A stretch of DNA of 64,000 nt from Streptomyces physcomitrii (GTDB lineage Bacteria; Actinomycetota; Actinomycetes; Streptomycetales; Streptomycetaceae): contig NZ_JAAWWP010000001.1 in assembly GCF_012273655.1 (NCBI RefSeq), positions 124,001 to 188,000 of the forward strand. The letters run 5' to 3'. The translations under genes and the position numbers were made by a program. Positions 43,421 through 51,756 of this stretch are shown here, piece by piece. Position 1 is the stretch's first letter. Every line of letters begins with the position of its first letter. The notes below the pieces were generated by a model. The model was given only the letters and a program-made list of their open reading frames with translations. It made no database searches and was not told where the DNA came from.

Positions 43421-44170
43421 TCGTGGCTCGGCGGCGGTGGCCGGACGGGACGCGGCGCGCAGGCCGAGGGCGCCGAAGACCGCGCCGAAGACGGCCCAGA
43501 GCAGAGCCTGGGTGCCGATCGACAGGACGCGGAAGTCCCAGAGCAGGGTGGCCTCGACCGGTACCGCGTCCGGGTTGTCCGGGAGCAGGAAGAGCACCGC
43601 GAGGACGGCGACCACGGTGACGGCCACGGCGGTGTGGCGAACCGGGACGGGCCGTTCGGCGAGCTTCACCGCGACCTGCCAGGCGAGCAGCAGACCGAGG
43701 ACGCCGATCGCGACCGCGCCGAGCCACATCTCCTGGCGGTCGGTGACCGTGGCGGAGTCGCCGACGCCGGGCGGGTTGGCCGGGTAGCGCAGGGCGGGCA
43801 GCAGGGCGACCGCGAGGAAGGCGGCGGCGGCGAGGACCAGGGCGCGCGGCCAGGGGTTCGCCAGGGGCGTGCGGCGGTGGATCAGGGCGTAGGCGAGGGC
43901 GAAGAACACGCCGAGGGCGATGCCCGCGACGACCGCCGTGACCACCAGGCCGAAGTGCTGGGTGGAGCGGGAGAAGAGTTCCTCGTGGTGCTGGGCCGTG
44001 GCGGCGGCGTGCTCGTGCGCGTGCTCCTTCGCCGCGCGCGCCTCCTCCTCGCGGATGGCGCGGTCCATCAGCGGTTCCGCCGCGAACAGCGAGAAGAGAC
44101 CGGCTGCGAGACCGGCGGCGGCGCCCGCGACGACGCCGCGTCCGAGCAGGGGTATCAGGGGTGTGGACAT
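43400..44170 (-). CDS. cbtA: CbtA family cobalt transporter subunit
   Basis: 256 residues with five or six TM segments, the CbtA plan: an N-terminal TM (GRGVVAGAAAGLAAGLFSLFAAEPLMDRAI), a His-rich loop (EHAHEHAAATAQHHEE, residues ~48-64) likely to bind metal, and conserved LPALRYPANPPGVGD. CbtAB proteins are predicted cobalt importers under B12 control. It lies 113 bp downstream of cbtB on the same strand, with a strong hairpin between them, and is led by a cobalamin riboswitch upstream of cbtB. Confidence 0.92.
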   Translation of the reverse strand: MSTPLIPLLGRGVVAGAAAGLAAGLFSLFAAEPLMDRAIREEEARAAKEHAHEHAAATAQHHEELFSRSTQHFGLVVTAVVAGIALGVFFALAYALIHRRTPLANPWPRALVLAAAAFLAVALLPALRYPANPPGVGDSATVTDRQEMWLGAVAIGVLGLLLAWQVAVKLAERPVPVRHTAVAVTVVAVLAVLFLLPDNPDAVPVEATLLWDFRVLSIGTQALLWAVFGAVFGALGLRAASRPATAAEPRRETATA

Positions 44171-44226
44171 GGTTCTGTGCGCTCCGGGATCAGTACGCGG
44201 GGGTGGTCGTACGTGGTGCGGGGAGC

Positions 44227-44278
44227 GTCGTCACCGTCCCGTGCGGGCCCGGTGGGCGCCGCGCGGGACGGTGACGAC
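44227..44278 (-). terminator. Strong hairpin between cbtB and cbtA
   Basis: GTCGTCACCGTCCCG (44227-44241) pairs perfectly over 15 bp with CGGGACGGTGACGAC (44264-44278). It lies six bases past the cbtB stop and ~57 bp before cbtA. It may be a partial terminator or an mRNA stabiliser setting the cbtB:cbtA ratio. Confidence 0.6.
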
Positions 44279-44283
44279 ACCCT

Positions 44284-44496
44284 CTAGTGGCACGGAGCGC
44301 CGAACAGGTGGCGGCCGTCGTGCGCGAACTCGTGCAGATAGCTGCCGGTCGCGGAGACCAGGGTGCCCTGGTCGAGGAAGACGGCGTACAGGGCGATCAG
44401 GGAGACGATCGCCGCGGCCGCCGCGATCGCCCAGTCGCGGGTGCTGAGAGTGGCGTCGGCCGCCGACGCGGTGTGCGATGCGGTGTGCAAGGACAT
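44284..44496 (-). CDS. cbtB: CbtB family protein (cobalt transporter small subunit)
   Basis: 70 residues. The ATG at 44494-44496 is preceded by AAGGAGG nine bases upstream. There is one TM segment (WAIAAAAAIVSLIALYAVFLDQG), then the characteristic C-terminal metal motif with HEFAHDGRHLFGAPCH, rich in His and ending Cys-His. This matches CbtB, the small partner of CbtA. The longer frame to 44526 is rejected because it crosses the Shine-Dalgarno. Expression is presumably repressed by cobalamin through the riboswitch just upstream. Confidence 0.9.
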   Translation of the reverse strand: MSLHTASHTASAADATLSTRDWAIAAAAAIVSLIALYAVFLDQGTLVSATGSYLHEFAHDGRHLFGAPCH

Positions 44497-44529
44497 ACCG
44501 GTGGACCTCCTTCTTGGGGTTTCCACGCC

Positions 44530-44650
44530 CCATGGCAGGAGGACGACGGGTCAGTTCCTGACTCCCGCGCGGCGGCTGCCGGCGGTAACAGTGGCGGGAC
44601 CGTCCCGGATTCGCACCGGGTTCCTGGCTTCCGTCGCCTCGATGTATGGA
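44530..44650 (-). promoter_or_regulatory. Cobalamin riboswitch upstream of cbtBA
   Basis: Read on the minus strand, the leader contains GGAAGCCAGGAACCCGGTGCG and the B12 box GCCACTG (complement of 44589-44595), preceded by GAATCCGGGACGGTCCC and followed by a GGGAGTCAGGAACTGACCCG helix. These are the conserved core and B12 box of the cobalamin element. It ends ~35 bp before cbtB. Cobalamin binding would be expected to shut off cobalt uptake genes. Confidence 0.92.
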
Positions 44651-44683
44651 TTTGTCGTCCGGAGAGTCCCAGCAGTTCGGTGA

Positions 44684-44702
44684 ACCTGTCAACCAGACAG
44701 GT
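44684..44702 (-). promoter_or_regulatory. Promoter -35 and inverted repeat of cbtBA leader
   Basis: ACCTGTC-AACCA-GACAGGT is a perfect 7-bp inverted repeat just upstream of the riboswitch. On the minus strand it contains a consensus -35 TTGACA (44687-44692); the -10 position is weak. It may also be a protein operator. The rest of 44703-44844 shows nothing else. Confidence 0.45.
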
Positions 44703-44844
44703 CACTTCTGCGTCCGCCCCTCGGACACCCCGCGCGCCCGCCGCCCGAACCGGTCGCAAGCCGCCGACCTGGGGTGTACGGACGCTGTGCGGCAAGGCGG
44801 GTGTGCCACGATGGGACGCCAGTGAGCCCACCGAGGGGGAGTGG

Positions 44845-45909
44845 ATGTACGGCAGCACACCGATCTGCCGGGCCGCGGACCGCGGCACCGTGAGCAAGCG
44901 CACAACCGGCTCCGCCCGTACGGGACTTCGGGCCGCGGCGCTCGGCGCGGCGGCCGCGCTGCTGCTCGCCGGCTGCTCCTCCTCCGACGACGGCGGCGAG
45001 GAGTCTGCGCCGGTGCGTCAGCAGCCCAAGGCCGCCGACCCGTTCTGGGTGAATCCGGACGGCAAGGCCGCGGCGCAGGCGGCCGGTTACCGGGGGGACG
45101 GGCAGGACGAGGAGGCCGGTCTGCTGCGCCGGATCGCCGAGCAGCCCGCCGCCGAGTGGATCGGCCAGGAGAACGCCGAGCAGCAGGCGCGCGGTTTCAC
45201 CGAGGCCGCCGCCAAGGCCGACCGCCGGGCCCTGCTCGTCCTCTACAACATCCCGCACCGCGACTGCGGCAACTACTCGGGCGGCGGCGCCGCGGACGGC
45301 AACGCCTACCGCGGCTGGGTCGATCAGGTCGCGGCGGGCATCGGGGACCGCCCCGCCACCGTGGTCCTCGAACCCGACGCCGTACTGCACCTGGTGGACG
45401 GCTGCACCCCCGGCGAATTCCACGAGGAGCGCTTCGACCTGCTCAAGGGCGCCATCGAGCGCCTGGGCGCGCTGCAGGACACCGAGGTCTACCTCGACGC
45501 GGGCAACGCGGGCTGGGGCAAGCCCGATCAGCTCTTCGAGCCGCTGAAGCGGGCGGGCGCGGAGCAGGCGGACGGCTTCGCGGTCAATGTCTCGAACTTC
45601 TACGGCACCGACCAGTCCGTCGCCTACGGCAAGCAGCTCTCGGCGAAGCTCGGCGGCAAGCCCTTCGTCGTCGACACCAGCCGCAACGGCAACGGCCCCT
45701 ACACCGGCGGCGATCCCAAGGAGCGCTGGTGCAACCCGCCCGGCCGCGCCCTCGGCGAGCCCCCCACCGTCAAGACGGGCGACCCCCTGGTCAAGGCCTA
45801 CCTCTGGGTCAAGCGCCCGGGCGAGTCCGACGGCACCTGCAAGGGCGGCCCCAAGGCGGGCGAGTGGTGGCCCCAGTACGCGCTGGGGCTGGCGAAGGGC
45901 GCGAAGTAG
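44845..45909 (+). CDS. Glycoside hydrolase family 6 lipoprotein (CslZ-like)
   Basis: 354 residues. ATG 44845 follows GAGGGGGAG; GTG 44890 would also keep the signal peptide. The lipobox is LLLAGC (Cys44). GH6 motifs are ALLVLYNIPHRDCGNYSGGG (Asp140, catalytic region), VVLEPDAVLHL (Asp178, the proton donor in the family signature), VYLDAGNAGW, VNVSNFY, FVVDTSRNG and WCNPPGRALG. It is a membrane-tethered beta-1,4-glucanase. It is convergent with glxA-cslA, the location of the cslZ endoglucanase in other streptomycetes, where it is thought to trim the CslA-made glycan. Confidence 0.9.
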   Translation: MYGSTPICRAADRGTVSKRTTGSARTGLRAAALGAAAALLLAGCSSSDDGGEESAPVRQQPKAADPFWVNPDGKAAAQAAGYRGDGQDEEAGLLRRIAEQPAAEWIGQENAEQQARGFTEAAAKADRRALLVLYNIPHRDCGNYSGGGAADGNAYRGWVDQVAAGIGDRPATVVLEPDAVLHLVDGCTPGEFHEERFDLLKGAIERLGALQDTEVYLDAGNAGWGKPDQLFEPLKRAGAEQADGFAVNVSNFYGTDQSVAYGKQLSAKLGGKPFVVDTSRNGNGPYTGGDPKERWCNPPGRALGEPPTVKTGDPLVKAYLWVKRPGESDGTCKGGPKAGEWWPQYALGLAKGAK

Positions 45910-45933
45910 CCCATGGGCCAGGAGAGTTGAGGA

Positions 45934-45967
45934 ACGCCCGCCGGACCGCTGGAGGACCGGCGGGCGT
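45934..45967. terminator. Bidirectional terminator between GH6 gene and glxA
   Basis: ACGCCCGCCGG (45934-45944) pairs with CCGGCGGGCGT (45957-45967) across a 12-nt loop, 25 bp after the GH6 stop, between convergent genes. Confidence 0.65.
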
Positions 45968-45974
45968 CCTGTTG

Positions 45975-46028
45975 CCCGGGAAGTCGTCGCGCGCGCCCGC
46001 GAGTTCGCCCCGCGCGCTGCTTCCCGGG
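45975..46028 (-). terminator. Second hairpin at the glxA end
   Basis: CCCGGGAAG (45975-45983) pairs with CTTCCCGGG (46020-46028) and encloses an inner GC-repeat stem. It starts 10 bp past the glxA stop, suggesting a separate terminator for each convergent unit. Confidence 0.5.
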
Positions 46029-46037
46029 GACGGCTGC

Positions 46038-47975
46038 CTACGGCACCTTCACCCACTGCGCCTTCGACGGTGTGCCCTTGCCGTCCGTCACGAAGAGCAT
46101 GTACCAGCCGGAGGGGACCAGATTGCGGTTCTTCGGGACCGTCACGGTGACCTGGTCGCCCTCGGTCTTCATGTCCAGGGCGACGGAGCGCTGGTCCACG
46201 TCGGTGACATGGGTGGAGGCGCTCGGCCGGATCAGGCGGGCGTTCTTCAGCGCGGCGGCGGTCGGCGAGGTGAAGGCCGCCGAGTCGCCGCGCTCGACGG
46301 TCTTCGGGCCGCCGCTGAGCGTGGGGCGCGAGTCGCGGTACAGATAGGGCGGGGTGTAGATCTCGATGCGCTGCTCGAAGGTGCCGGGCTTGCTGCCGGC
46401 CTTGTCCGCGTAAAGCGAGTCGGAGCCGAAGAACATCACCCGGCCGTCCGGCAGCAGGAGCGAGCCCGAGTGGTAGTTGCGGCCCACCTCGGGATCGGCG
46501 ACCCGGTCGAAGGTGCGGGACCTGGGGTCGTAGAGCCGCGCCTGGTGGATGTTGGAGTCGCCGCGCCCCCGGTAGTCCTCGGAGCCGCCGGAGACCAGGA
46601 CCGTGTCGTCGGGCAGTACGGAGGCCTGCGGGTAGCGGGTGCCCTTCTCCAGCTCGGGTCCGTCGGTGAACTTCGGTGACGTGTCCAGGAGATCGACGAT
46701 CCGGGTCTTCCTGCTGGACTTCTCGGACTCGCCGACCCCGCCGCCGCCGATCACCATGTACCGCTCGTCCTGCGCGGGCGGCAGCAGCACCGTGTTGGAG
46801 GTCTCCAGCTGGTCCGCGTCGCTCAGCCCGGGGATCTTGCGGAACTTGTTGGTCTTCAGGTCCCACAGGCCCGGGTCGCGGCCGACGTCGTCCGGTCCGT
46901 ACCCGGCGTTCGAACCGGAGTAGAAGAGCCTGCTGTCCCGGGTGAGGAAGACCGCGGGATAGGTCGGGAACTGGCGCTGGCCCTTGGTGTACGACCACTT
47001 CCTCGTCTTCGGGTCGAAGACCTCGTTCTTGCCGGGCACCAGCTGGCCGATCTCGTCGAGTCCGGAGAGGCTGAGCACCTTTCCGTCCGAGAGCGTGGTC
47101 AGCGTCGGATACCAGCGGGCCTCGTTCATCGGGTCGACCTTGATGTACTTCTCGGCCCGCGGGTCGAATTCGTAGGCGTCCCGGATCCCCTGGAAGTCCT
47201 TCTTGTCCAGGGCGAGTTTCTGCGCGATGCCGTACACATTGCGCGCGTCGGAACCGGTGAGCCCCTGCACCCGGTAGTTGTCCTGGGTGCCGGTCTCGTA
47301 CTTCGTGCCGCTGCGCTGCGCCTCCACATAGACGCGGCCGAGGCCGGGGTCGTTGCGCTCGAATTCCCCGGTCTCCTCGTCGAAGACCTTCTTCGCGCGC
47401 TCGATGACGACGGGGTCCTTGGAGACGAAGGTCTTGCCGTTGGTCCGGCCCGAGAAACGGGTTCCGGCGGGCAGCGTCACCGGCTTGTCGGGGTCCTCGT
47501 TGTGGACGATCATCAGGCCGCCCGCCTTGGTGACATCGCCCTTCAGCTTCTCGTAGCGCTGGGTGCCGCCCGCGATGAGGAGATTGCCGTTCGGCAGCTG
47601 GGTGTGGCCGGTGCAGAAGAGGTCGACCGGGGTGGGAATGCTCTTGATCGTCCGCTTCTCCGGGTCCCAGAGCCGGGTCTCGAACTTCTTCGCGTCGAAG
47701 TTCTCCTGGTTGTTCCCGCTGCCCGCGACGAGCAGGATCTTCCCGGTGTGCAGGAGCGCCGCGTGAATCGTGTTCAGCCGGTATTTCTCGGGAAAGTCGA
47801 TGACATCCCAGTGGCCGTTGTCGGCCTTGTACTCCGGCTTGTTGATCGTGTAGTCGTGGTACTCCTCCGAGACGAACCGGTACGCCGCCGGTCCGTTCAT
47901 TCCGGCGAGCGCGACGACGACCGCCGAGACGATCGCGATGCGGCGTATGCGGCGGCTGCGGGAGCGGTCTTTCAC
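46038..47975 (-). CDS. glxA: Galactose-oxidase-like mononuclear copper-radical oxidase GlxA
   Basis: 645 residues from GTG (47973-47975). An N-terminal signal/anchor (IAIVSAVVVALAGMNG) precedes a kelch beta-propeller and a C-terminal DUF1929 domain. Copper-radical residues are present: Cys121 (LFCTGHTQL) and Trp288-Tyr289 (EARWYPTL), the thioether pair and stacking Trp, plus, by alignment with galactose oxidase, Tyr501-His502 (NYHSGSLLLPDG) and His589 (SASTHVTD). GlxA acts at hyphal tips with CslA in making a beta-glycan needed for morphogenesis. It lies 53 bp downstream of cslA in the same direction. Confidence 0.95.
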   Translation of the reverse strand: MKDRSRSRRIRRIAIVSAVVVALAGMNGPAAYRFVSEEYHDYTINKPEYKADNGHWDVIDFPEKYRLNTIHAALLHTGKILLVAGSGNNQENFDAKKFETRLWDPEKRTIKSIPTPVDLFCTGHTQLPNGNLLIAGGTQRYEKLKGDVTKAGGLMIVHNEDPDKPVTLPAGTRFSGRTNGKTFVSKDPVVIERAKKVFDEETGEFERNDPGLGRVYVEAQRSGTKYETGTQDNYRVQGLTGSDARNVYGIAQKLALDKKDFQGIRDAYEFDPRAEKYIKVDPMNEARWYPTLTTLSDGKVLSLSGLDEIGQLVPGKNEVFDPKTRKWSYTKGQRQFPTYPAVFLTRDSRLFYSGSNAGYGPDDVGRDPGLWDLKTNKFRKIPGLSDADQLETSNTVLLPPAQDERYMVIGGGGVGESEKSSRKTRIVDLLDTSPKFTDGPELEKGTRYPQASVLPDDTVLVSGGSEDYRGRGDSNIHQARLYDPRSRTFDRVADPEVGRNYHSGSLLLPDGRVMFFGSDSLYADKAGSKPGTFEQRIEIYTPPYLYRDSRPTLSGGPKTVERGDSAAFTSPTAAALKNARLIRPSASTHVTDVDQRSVALDMKTEGDQVTVTVPKNRNLVPSGWYMLFVTDGKGTPSKAQWVKVP

Positions 47976-48028
47976 GTGAACCCCGTGATACTCGAGATGT
48001 GCGCGTACTTCGTGTCAGGCGTGGCGGC

Positions 48029-50245
48029 TCATTCGGGGTGCCGCGGCAGGCGCATGGTCTGGTCGGCCCCGTCCTGCGCCGGGAACTCCCGGGTACGGGA
48101 CTCCTGGCGCGGCACCCGCGGCGGATAGCCGTAGCCGGGCCGGTCACCGGCGCCGCGGGCCCGGGCGGCGGGCGCCGCGTCCCGGAAGAGGGCGTCGTAC
48201 TCGGCGGGCAGCGGGCGCTCGGGCGTCTCGGCGGGCCCCGCTCCCCTGGCCGCGTAGGCGGGCGCGTGCCGCTGCGGGCGCTGCTCGTGCGGCGGTGCCG
48301 ACGGGCCGTCGTCCTCCGGGATGTGGCCGGCCTCCCGGGGCGGCTGCCGGTCGGCGGCGCCCGGGCCGGGGCGCCCGGGCTCCGGTGCGGCGGGCGCGGG
48401 CCGGGGCGGCGGGGGAGTGCCGGAGCGGCGGCTGTGCGCGCCGCGCCGGGTGCGCCCGCGGCGCTCCTTCCGCAGCGCCGAGCGCCAGGCGAAGATCGGC
48501 GCCGCGGTGATCAGCAGCGCGAAGGTGGCCCAGGTGAGCATCGCCGGGTGGGAGTGCCCGAAGAAGAAGGAGGCCACCATCGAGGAGGCGAAGACGAGAA
48601 TGAAGAACAGATGGATGCGGAAGGTGCCGAACAGCGTGTCCGGGCTCGCCGAATCGCCCTTCGGGGTCACCACGAACTTGCTCTTGCGGCGCAGCACCGC
48701 GTCCATCAGGGAACGCGCGTAAATCGGGGCGGACAGCGCGGACATCACCATTCCGGCGACACCGCCGCTGCCCTCCGGCTCGTGCGGCGAGACGTTGTGG
48801 CGGCGGTTCCACACGTACAGCCCGATCTGCAGGGCCGAGGCGTTTCCGTAGAGCATCAGCCAGATCGAGGGGTCGATGTTCACACCGGAGGCGCCGAGGC
48901 CGAGGAAGAGAGCGCAACTCAGGCCCGCGAGAATCCAGTTGAGCGCGGACATCGGGTAGAAGATGACCATCATCGTGTAGTTGAAGAAGCGGCCCGGCGG
49001 CAGCGTGAAGGGCGCCTTCCAGAACTGCTTCAGAATGGTCTCGTAGGTCCCCCGCGACCAGCGCAGCTGCTGGGTGAAGAAGTCGGTCCAGGCGTTCGGG
49101 CCCTCGCCGACCGCGAGCACATCGGGGGTGTACACGGACTTCCATTTGCGGCCGGTCGCCGGGTTCTTGTGACGGTGCATCTCGAAGCCCGTCGCCATGT
49201 CCTCGGTGATGGAGTCGTACAGCCCGCCGATCTGCTTCAGGGCCGATATGCGTACGGCGTTGGAGGTGCCGACGAACATCGGTGAGCCGTAGCGGTTGCC
49301 GGCCCGCTGGATCAGCGCGTGGAAGAGGAACTGCTGCGATTCGGCGGCCTTGGTGACAAAGGTGTCGTAATTGCCGTACACCTGCGGGCCGATGACGAAT
49401 CCGACATCCGGGTCGCGGAAGAAGCCGAGCATCCGCTCCAGGTAGTTCGGCAGCGGTACGTGGTCGGTGTCGACCGAGGCGAAGTAGTCGTAGTCCCCGC
49501 CGTGCGCCTGGAGCCAGGCGTTGTAGTTGCCGTGCTTGGTCCTGGCGCGGTGCGGGCCCTTGGCCTGGTTCCACTCGGCGACGCCCTTGCGGGTGAAGTG
49601 GTGCACGCCCAGGCGGCGGCAGACCTCTTTCACCGCGGGATCGTCGCCCTCGTCCAGCAGCCAGACATGCATCAGGCCGCGGTGGCGGATCCGCACCGCG
49701 GCCTCCAGCGTCTTCGTCACCATCTCCAGCGGCTCCTTGCCGGGCACGAAGGAGGTGAGGAAGGCGACCCGGGTCCCCGACTCGGGGACCACGGGTATGG
49801 GGTCCCGGGCGACGAGGGTGGCGTGCGCGTTGGAGAGGACGTTCATGCAGCGGAAGAACTCGATCAGGCCGATCGAGACGAGCATGACGATGTCGAGCGC
49901 GGGCAGGAAGTCGTAGGCCGGGTAGTCGCGTTCGGTCCAGTGGGTGGGCTGGAGCAGCCAGCCGAGCAGGATCAGCGAGAGCAGCGGAGCCGCGCCGAGC
50001 ATGAGCGCGGCGCGGATTTTGTGCGGTTCCTGTGAGAGGAGCGAGCGGTACCGCACCGTATACGGCTTGTTCGGGTCAGGCTGGTGCAGAGGGCCCGCGA
50101 GGCGGCTGTAGTGCTCGTAGTCGTAGCGCGGGAGTTCCTTCTTCAGACGCCGAAGACCCGCCGTGCGCAGGCCGGGAAGCCTCAGCTGCGTCGTCTGCGC
50201 GGGGTCATCGGACACGGGTCGGCCGCCGTCCGGCGTCGACGTCAT
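48029..50245 (-). CDS. cslA: Cellulose synthase-like glycosyltransferase CslA
   Basis: 738 residues, a membrane GT2 processive synthase. Two TM segments lie at ~80-135, then the catalytic domain with Asp in LLDEGDDP (198), DTDH (259-261), TED (347-349) and QQLRW (392-396), followed by about five more TM segments. A ~130-residue Pro/Arg-rich cytoplasmic tail follows. All four synthase motifs are intact. In Streptomyces CslA makes a tip-located beta-(1,4)-type glycan with GlxA. It is the first gene of the pair, and the promoter must lie in 50246-50400. Confidence 0.95.
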   Translation of the reverse strand: MTSTPDGGRPVSDDPAQTTQLRLPGLRTAGLRRLKKELPRYDYEHYSRLAGPLHQPDPNKPYTVRYRSLLSQEPHKIRAALMLGAAPLLSLILLGWLLQPTHWTERDYPAYDFLPALDIVMLVSIGLIEFFRCMNVLSNAHATLVARDPIPVVPESGTRVAFLTSFVPGKEPLEMVTKTLEAAVRIRHRGLMHVWLLDEGDDPAVKEVCRRLGVHHFTRKGVAEWNQAKGPHRARTKHGNYNAWLQAHGGDYDYFASVDTDHVPLPNYLERMLGFFRDPDVGFVIGPQVYGNYDTFVTKAAESQQFLFHALIQRAGNRYGSPMFVGTSNAVRISALKQIGGLYDSITEDMATGFEMHRHKNPATGRKWKSVYTPDVLAVGEGPNAWTDFFTQQLRWSRGTYETILKQFWKAPFTLPPGRFFNYTMMVIFYPMSALNWILAGLSCALFLGLGASGVNIDPSIWLMLYGNASALQIGLYVWNRRHNVSPHEPEGSGGVAGMVMSALSAPIYARSLMDAVLRRKSKFVVTPKGDSASPDTLFGTFRIHLFFILVFASSMVASFFFGHSHPAMLTWATFALLITAAPIFAWRSALRKERRGRTRRGAHSRRSGTPPPPRPAPAAPEPGRPGPGAADRQPPREAGHIPEDDGPSAPPHEQRPQRHAPAYAARGAGPAETPERPLPAEYDALFRDAAPAARARGAGDRPGYGYPPRVPRQESRTREFPAQDGADQTMRLPRHPE

Positions 50246-50572
50246 CAGTCATCCCCCCGCGCGCAGGATTGCGCAGTCGTTGTTCTCGAGTGTCCGTTCC
50301 GGTCCCCCTGGCCGCGCCGGTACCGCACGGCCACCCGTCACCTTAGACAGCGGACGGCTTCCGTACGGTTGCATCAAGCCCCTCGCGGTCGGCGGACCCG
50401 GGTCTTTCGTCCGGATCGGGAGCCTGATCGGGAACCGCACGCGGAACGCGCGGCTCCGGGGCCATGATCCCCGGACAGGTTTCTACGCCCACCCGCTTGA
50501 TCGCAAGAGCGGAACCAGCTGTTTACCGGGCGGGCTCGCCGCTCACCGCCCGGCCTGCCGCCGCCCGGTGGC
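50246..50572. other. Intergenic region upstream of cslA
   Basis: 327 bp without a gene. It must hold the cslA promoter (no confident consensus seen). TCCGGGG-N7-CCCCGGA (50455-50475) is a perfect hairpin ~100 bp past the FadR-type gene's stop and may terminate it. Confidence 0.5.
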
Positions 50573-51361
50573 TCAGACCTCGCGGGCCGCGAGGGAGCTG
50601 CCGCCGACCGCCACCGGATCGCGGGGCGACTCGCGGCTGCGCACGTCCTCGCCTTCCGCGCCCCCTGCCACCGGCTGCCCGGACCGGGGCGGGCCGAGCC
50701 GGGTCCGCAGATGGCCGAAGTGGTCCCGGAGGGCGCGCTCCGCCCGCAGCACGTCCCCCGAGCGCACCGCGTCGAGGATGTCCCGGTGCCGTCGGCAGGT
50801 GGTGCGCGGGTCCTGCGGTACGTCGACCAGGTCGCGCTGCACCCGGTGGAAGGCGTCCCAGAAGGCTTCGAGCAGCTCGCTGAGCAGGGGGTTGCGCAGC
50901 CCGCGGTAGAGGGCGGCGTGGAAGTCCCGGTCGGTCTGGGCGAGTTCGAGCTCCGCGCCCGCCTCGGCCATCGCGTCCATCCGGTCGACCAGGGCCTCCA
51001 GCTCGGCGAGGTCCTCCTCCGGCAGCCGGCAGGCGTGCTGGGCGACCAGCCCGGTCTCCACCGCCTCCCGCAGTTCGAGGAGCTGGCGCAGGCTGTCCTC
51101 GCCCCGGTAGTGCCCGGCGACGGTGCGGAAGGCGAGGCCCTCGATCATCGGCGCCATCGACATCTGGCCGACATAGGTGCCGAAGCCGTGCCGTATGTCG
51201 ACCAGGCCCATGGCCTGAAGCGCCTTGAGCGCCTCGCGGACCGAGTTGCGGCTCACCCCGAGCAGCTTCATCAGCTCGGGCTCGGTGGGCAGCGGGGCCC
51301 CCGAGGGCAGCCGCTGGTCGATGATGAGCTTCTTGATCCGCTCCTGGATGTCGCGCGCCAT
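50573..51361 (-). CDS. FadR/GntR family regulator (FCD domain)
   Basis: 262 residues. The N-terminal winged helix (LPSGAPLPTEPELMKLLGVSRNSVREALKALQAMGLVDIRHGFGTYV) and an all-helical FCD effector domain (LLELREAVETGLVAQHAC, DRDFHAALYRGLRNPLL, HRDILDAVRSGDVLRAERALRDHF) with conserved metal-binding Asp/His positions. Such regulators sense small organic acids or sugar acids. The last ~35 residues are a Gly/Ser-rich extension. It starts at the ATG at 51359-51361, with no linked catabolic operon nearby, so the target is unknown. Confidence 0.92.
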   Translation of the reverse strand: MARDIQERIKKLIIDQRLPSGAPLPTEPELMKLLGVSRNSVREALKALQAMGLVDIRHGFGTYVGQMSMAPMIEGLAFRTVAGHYRGEDSLRQLLELREAVETGLVAQHACRLPEEDLAELEALVDRMDAMAEAGAELELAQTDRDFHAALYRGLRNPLLSELLEAFWDAFHRVQRDLVDVPQDPRTTCRRHRDILDAVRSGDVLRAERALRDHFGHLRTRLGPPRSGQPVAGGAEGEDVRSRESPRDPVAVGGSSLAAREV

Positions 51362-51439
51362 GGGCCAAAGGTATCCGCACCGTGTTCGAAGGGAACCCCT
51401 GAAGCCCGTACGCGACCCTTCACCGGGCCGCTACGCGAA

Positions 51440-51467
51440 CAGGCCCCCCGTCTGCACGGAGGGCCTG
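51440..51467 (-). terminator. Hairpin after tRNA-Lys (copy 1)
   Basis: CAGGCCCCCC and GGAGGGCCTG form a 10-bp stem with one mismatch, 11 bp past the tRNA 3' end on the minus strand. Confidence 0.55.
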
Positions 51468-51477
51468 CTGCTGTCGG

Positions 51478-51551
51478 TGCGCCGCCAGGGACTCGAACCC
51501 CGGACCCGCTGATTAAGAGTCAGCTGCTCTAACCAACTGAGCTAGCGGCGC
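51478..51551 (-). tRNA. tRNA-Lys(CTT)
   Basis: The minus strand gives GCGCCGC/GCGGCGC acceptor arms, D-loop TAGCTCAGTTGGTTAGAGC, anticodon loop CTCTTAA with anticodon CTT, and the T-arm GGGTTCGAGTCCC. 74 nt with the discriminator base, CCA not encoded. The tRNA sequence is identical to that at 61578-61651. Confidence 0.97.
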
Positions 51552-51756
51552 CTGCTGACGCGAGAACTCTACCCGAACTCCCGGGGTGCTCCCGACCAGT
51601 TTTCGACGGCCCCCTTTATCACGGATGTTCCGGAGAACCCCGCATTCCCCCTTCTGGTCCAGCAATATGCAGCTTTTCCGAGTAGTGGGGGAAGGGTGCC
51701 CGCACAGGCCCGCTCCCCGCCCCCGCCACCCGCCTCCTGAATGTGAGGGAAATCGC

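Noticed and set aside
44689..48147. 1152-codon minus-strand frame across the GH6 gene and glxA
   Set aside because: It is a shadow of glxA in another frame and antisense to the GH6 gene; both real genes show full catalytic motifs.
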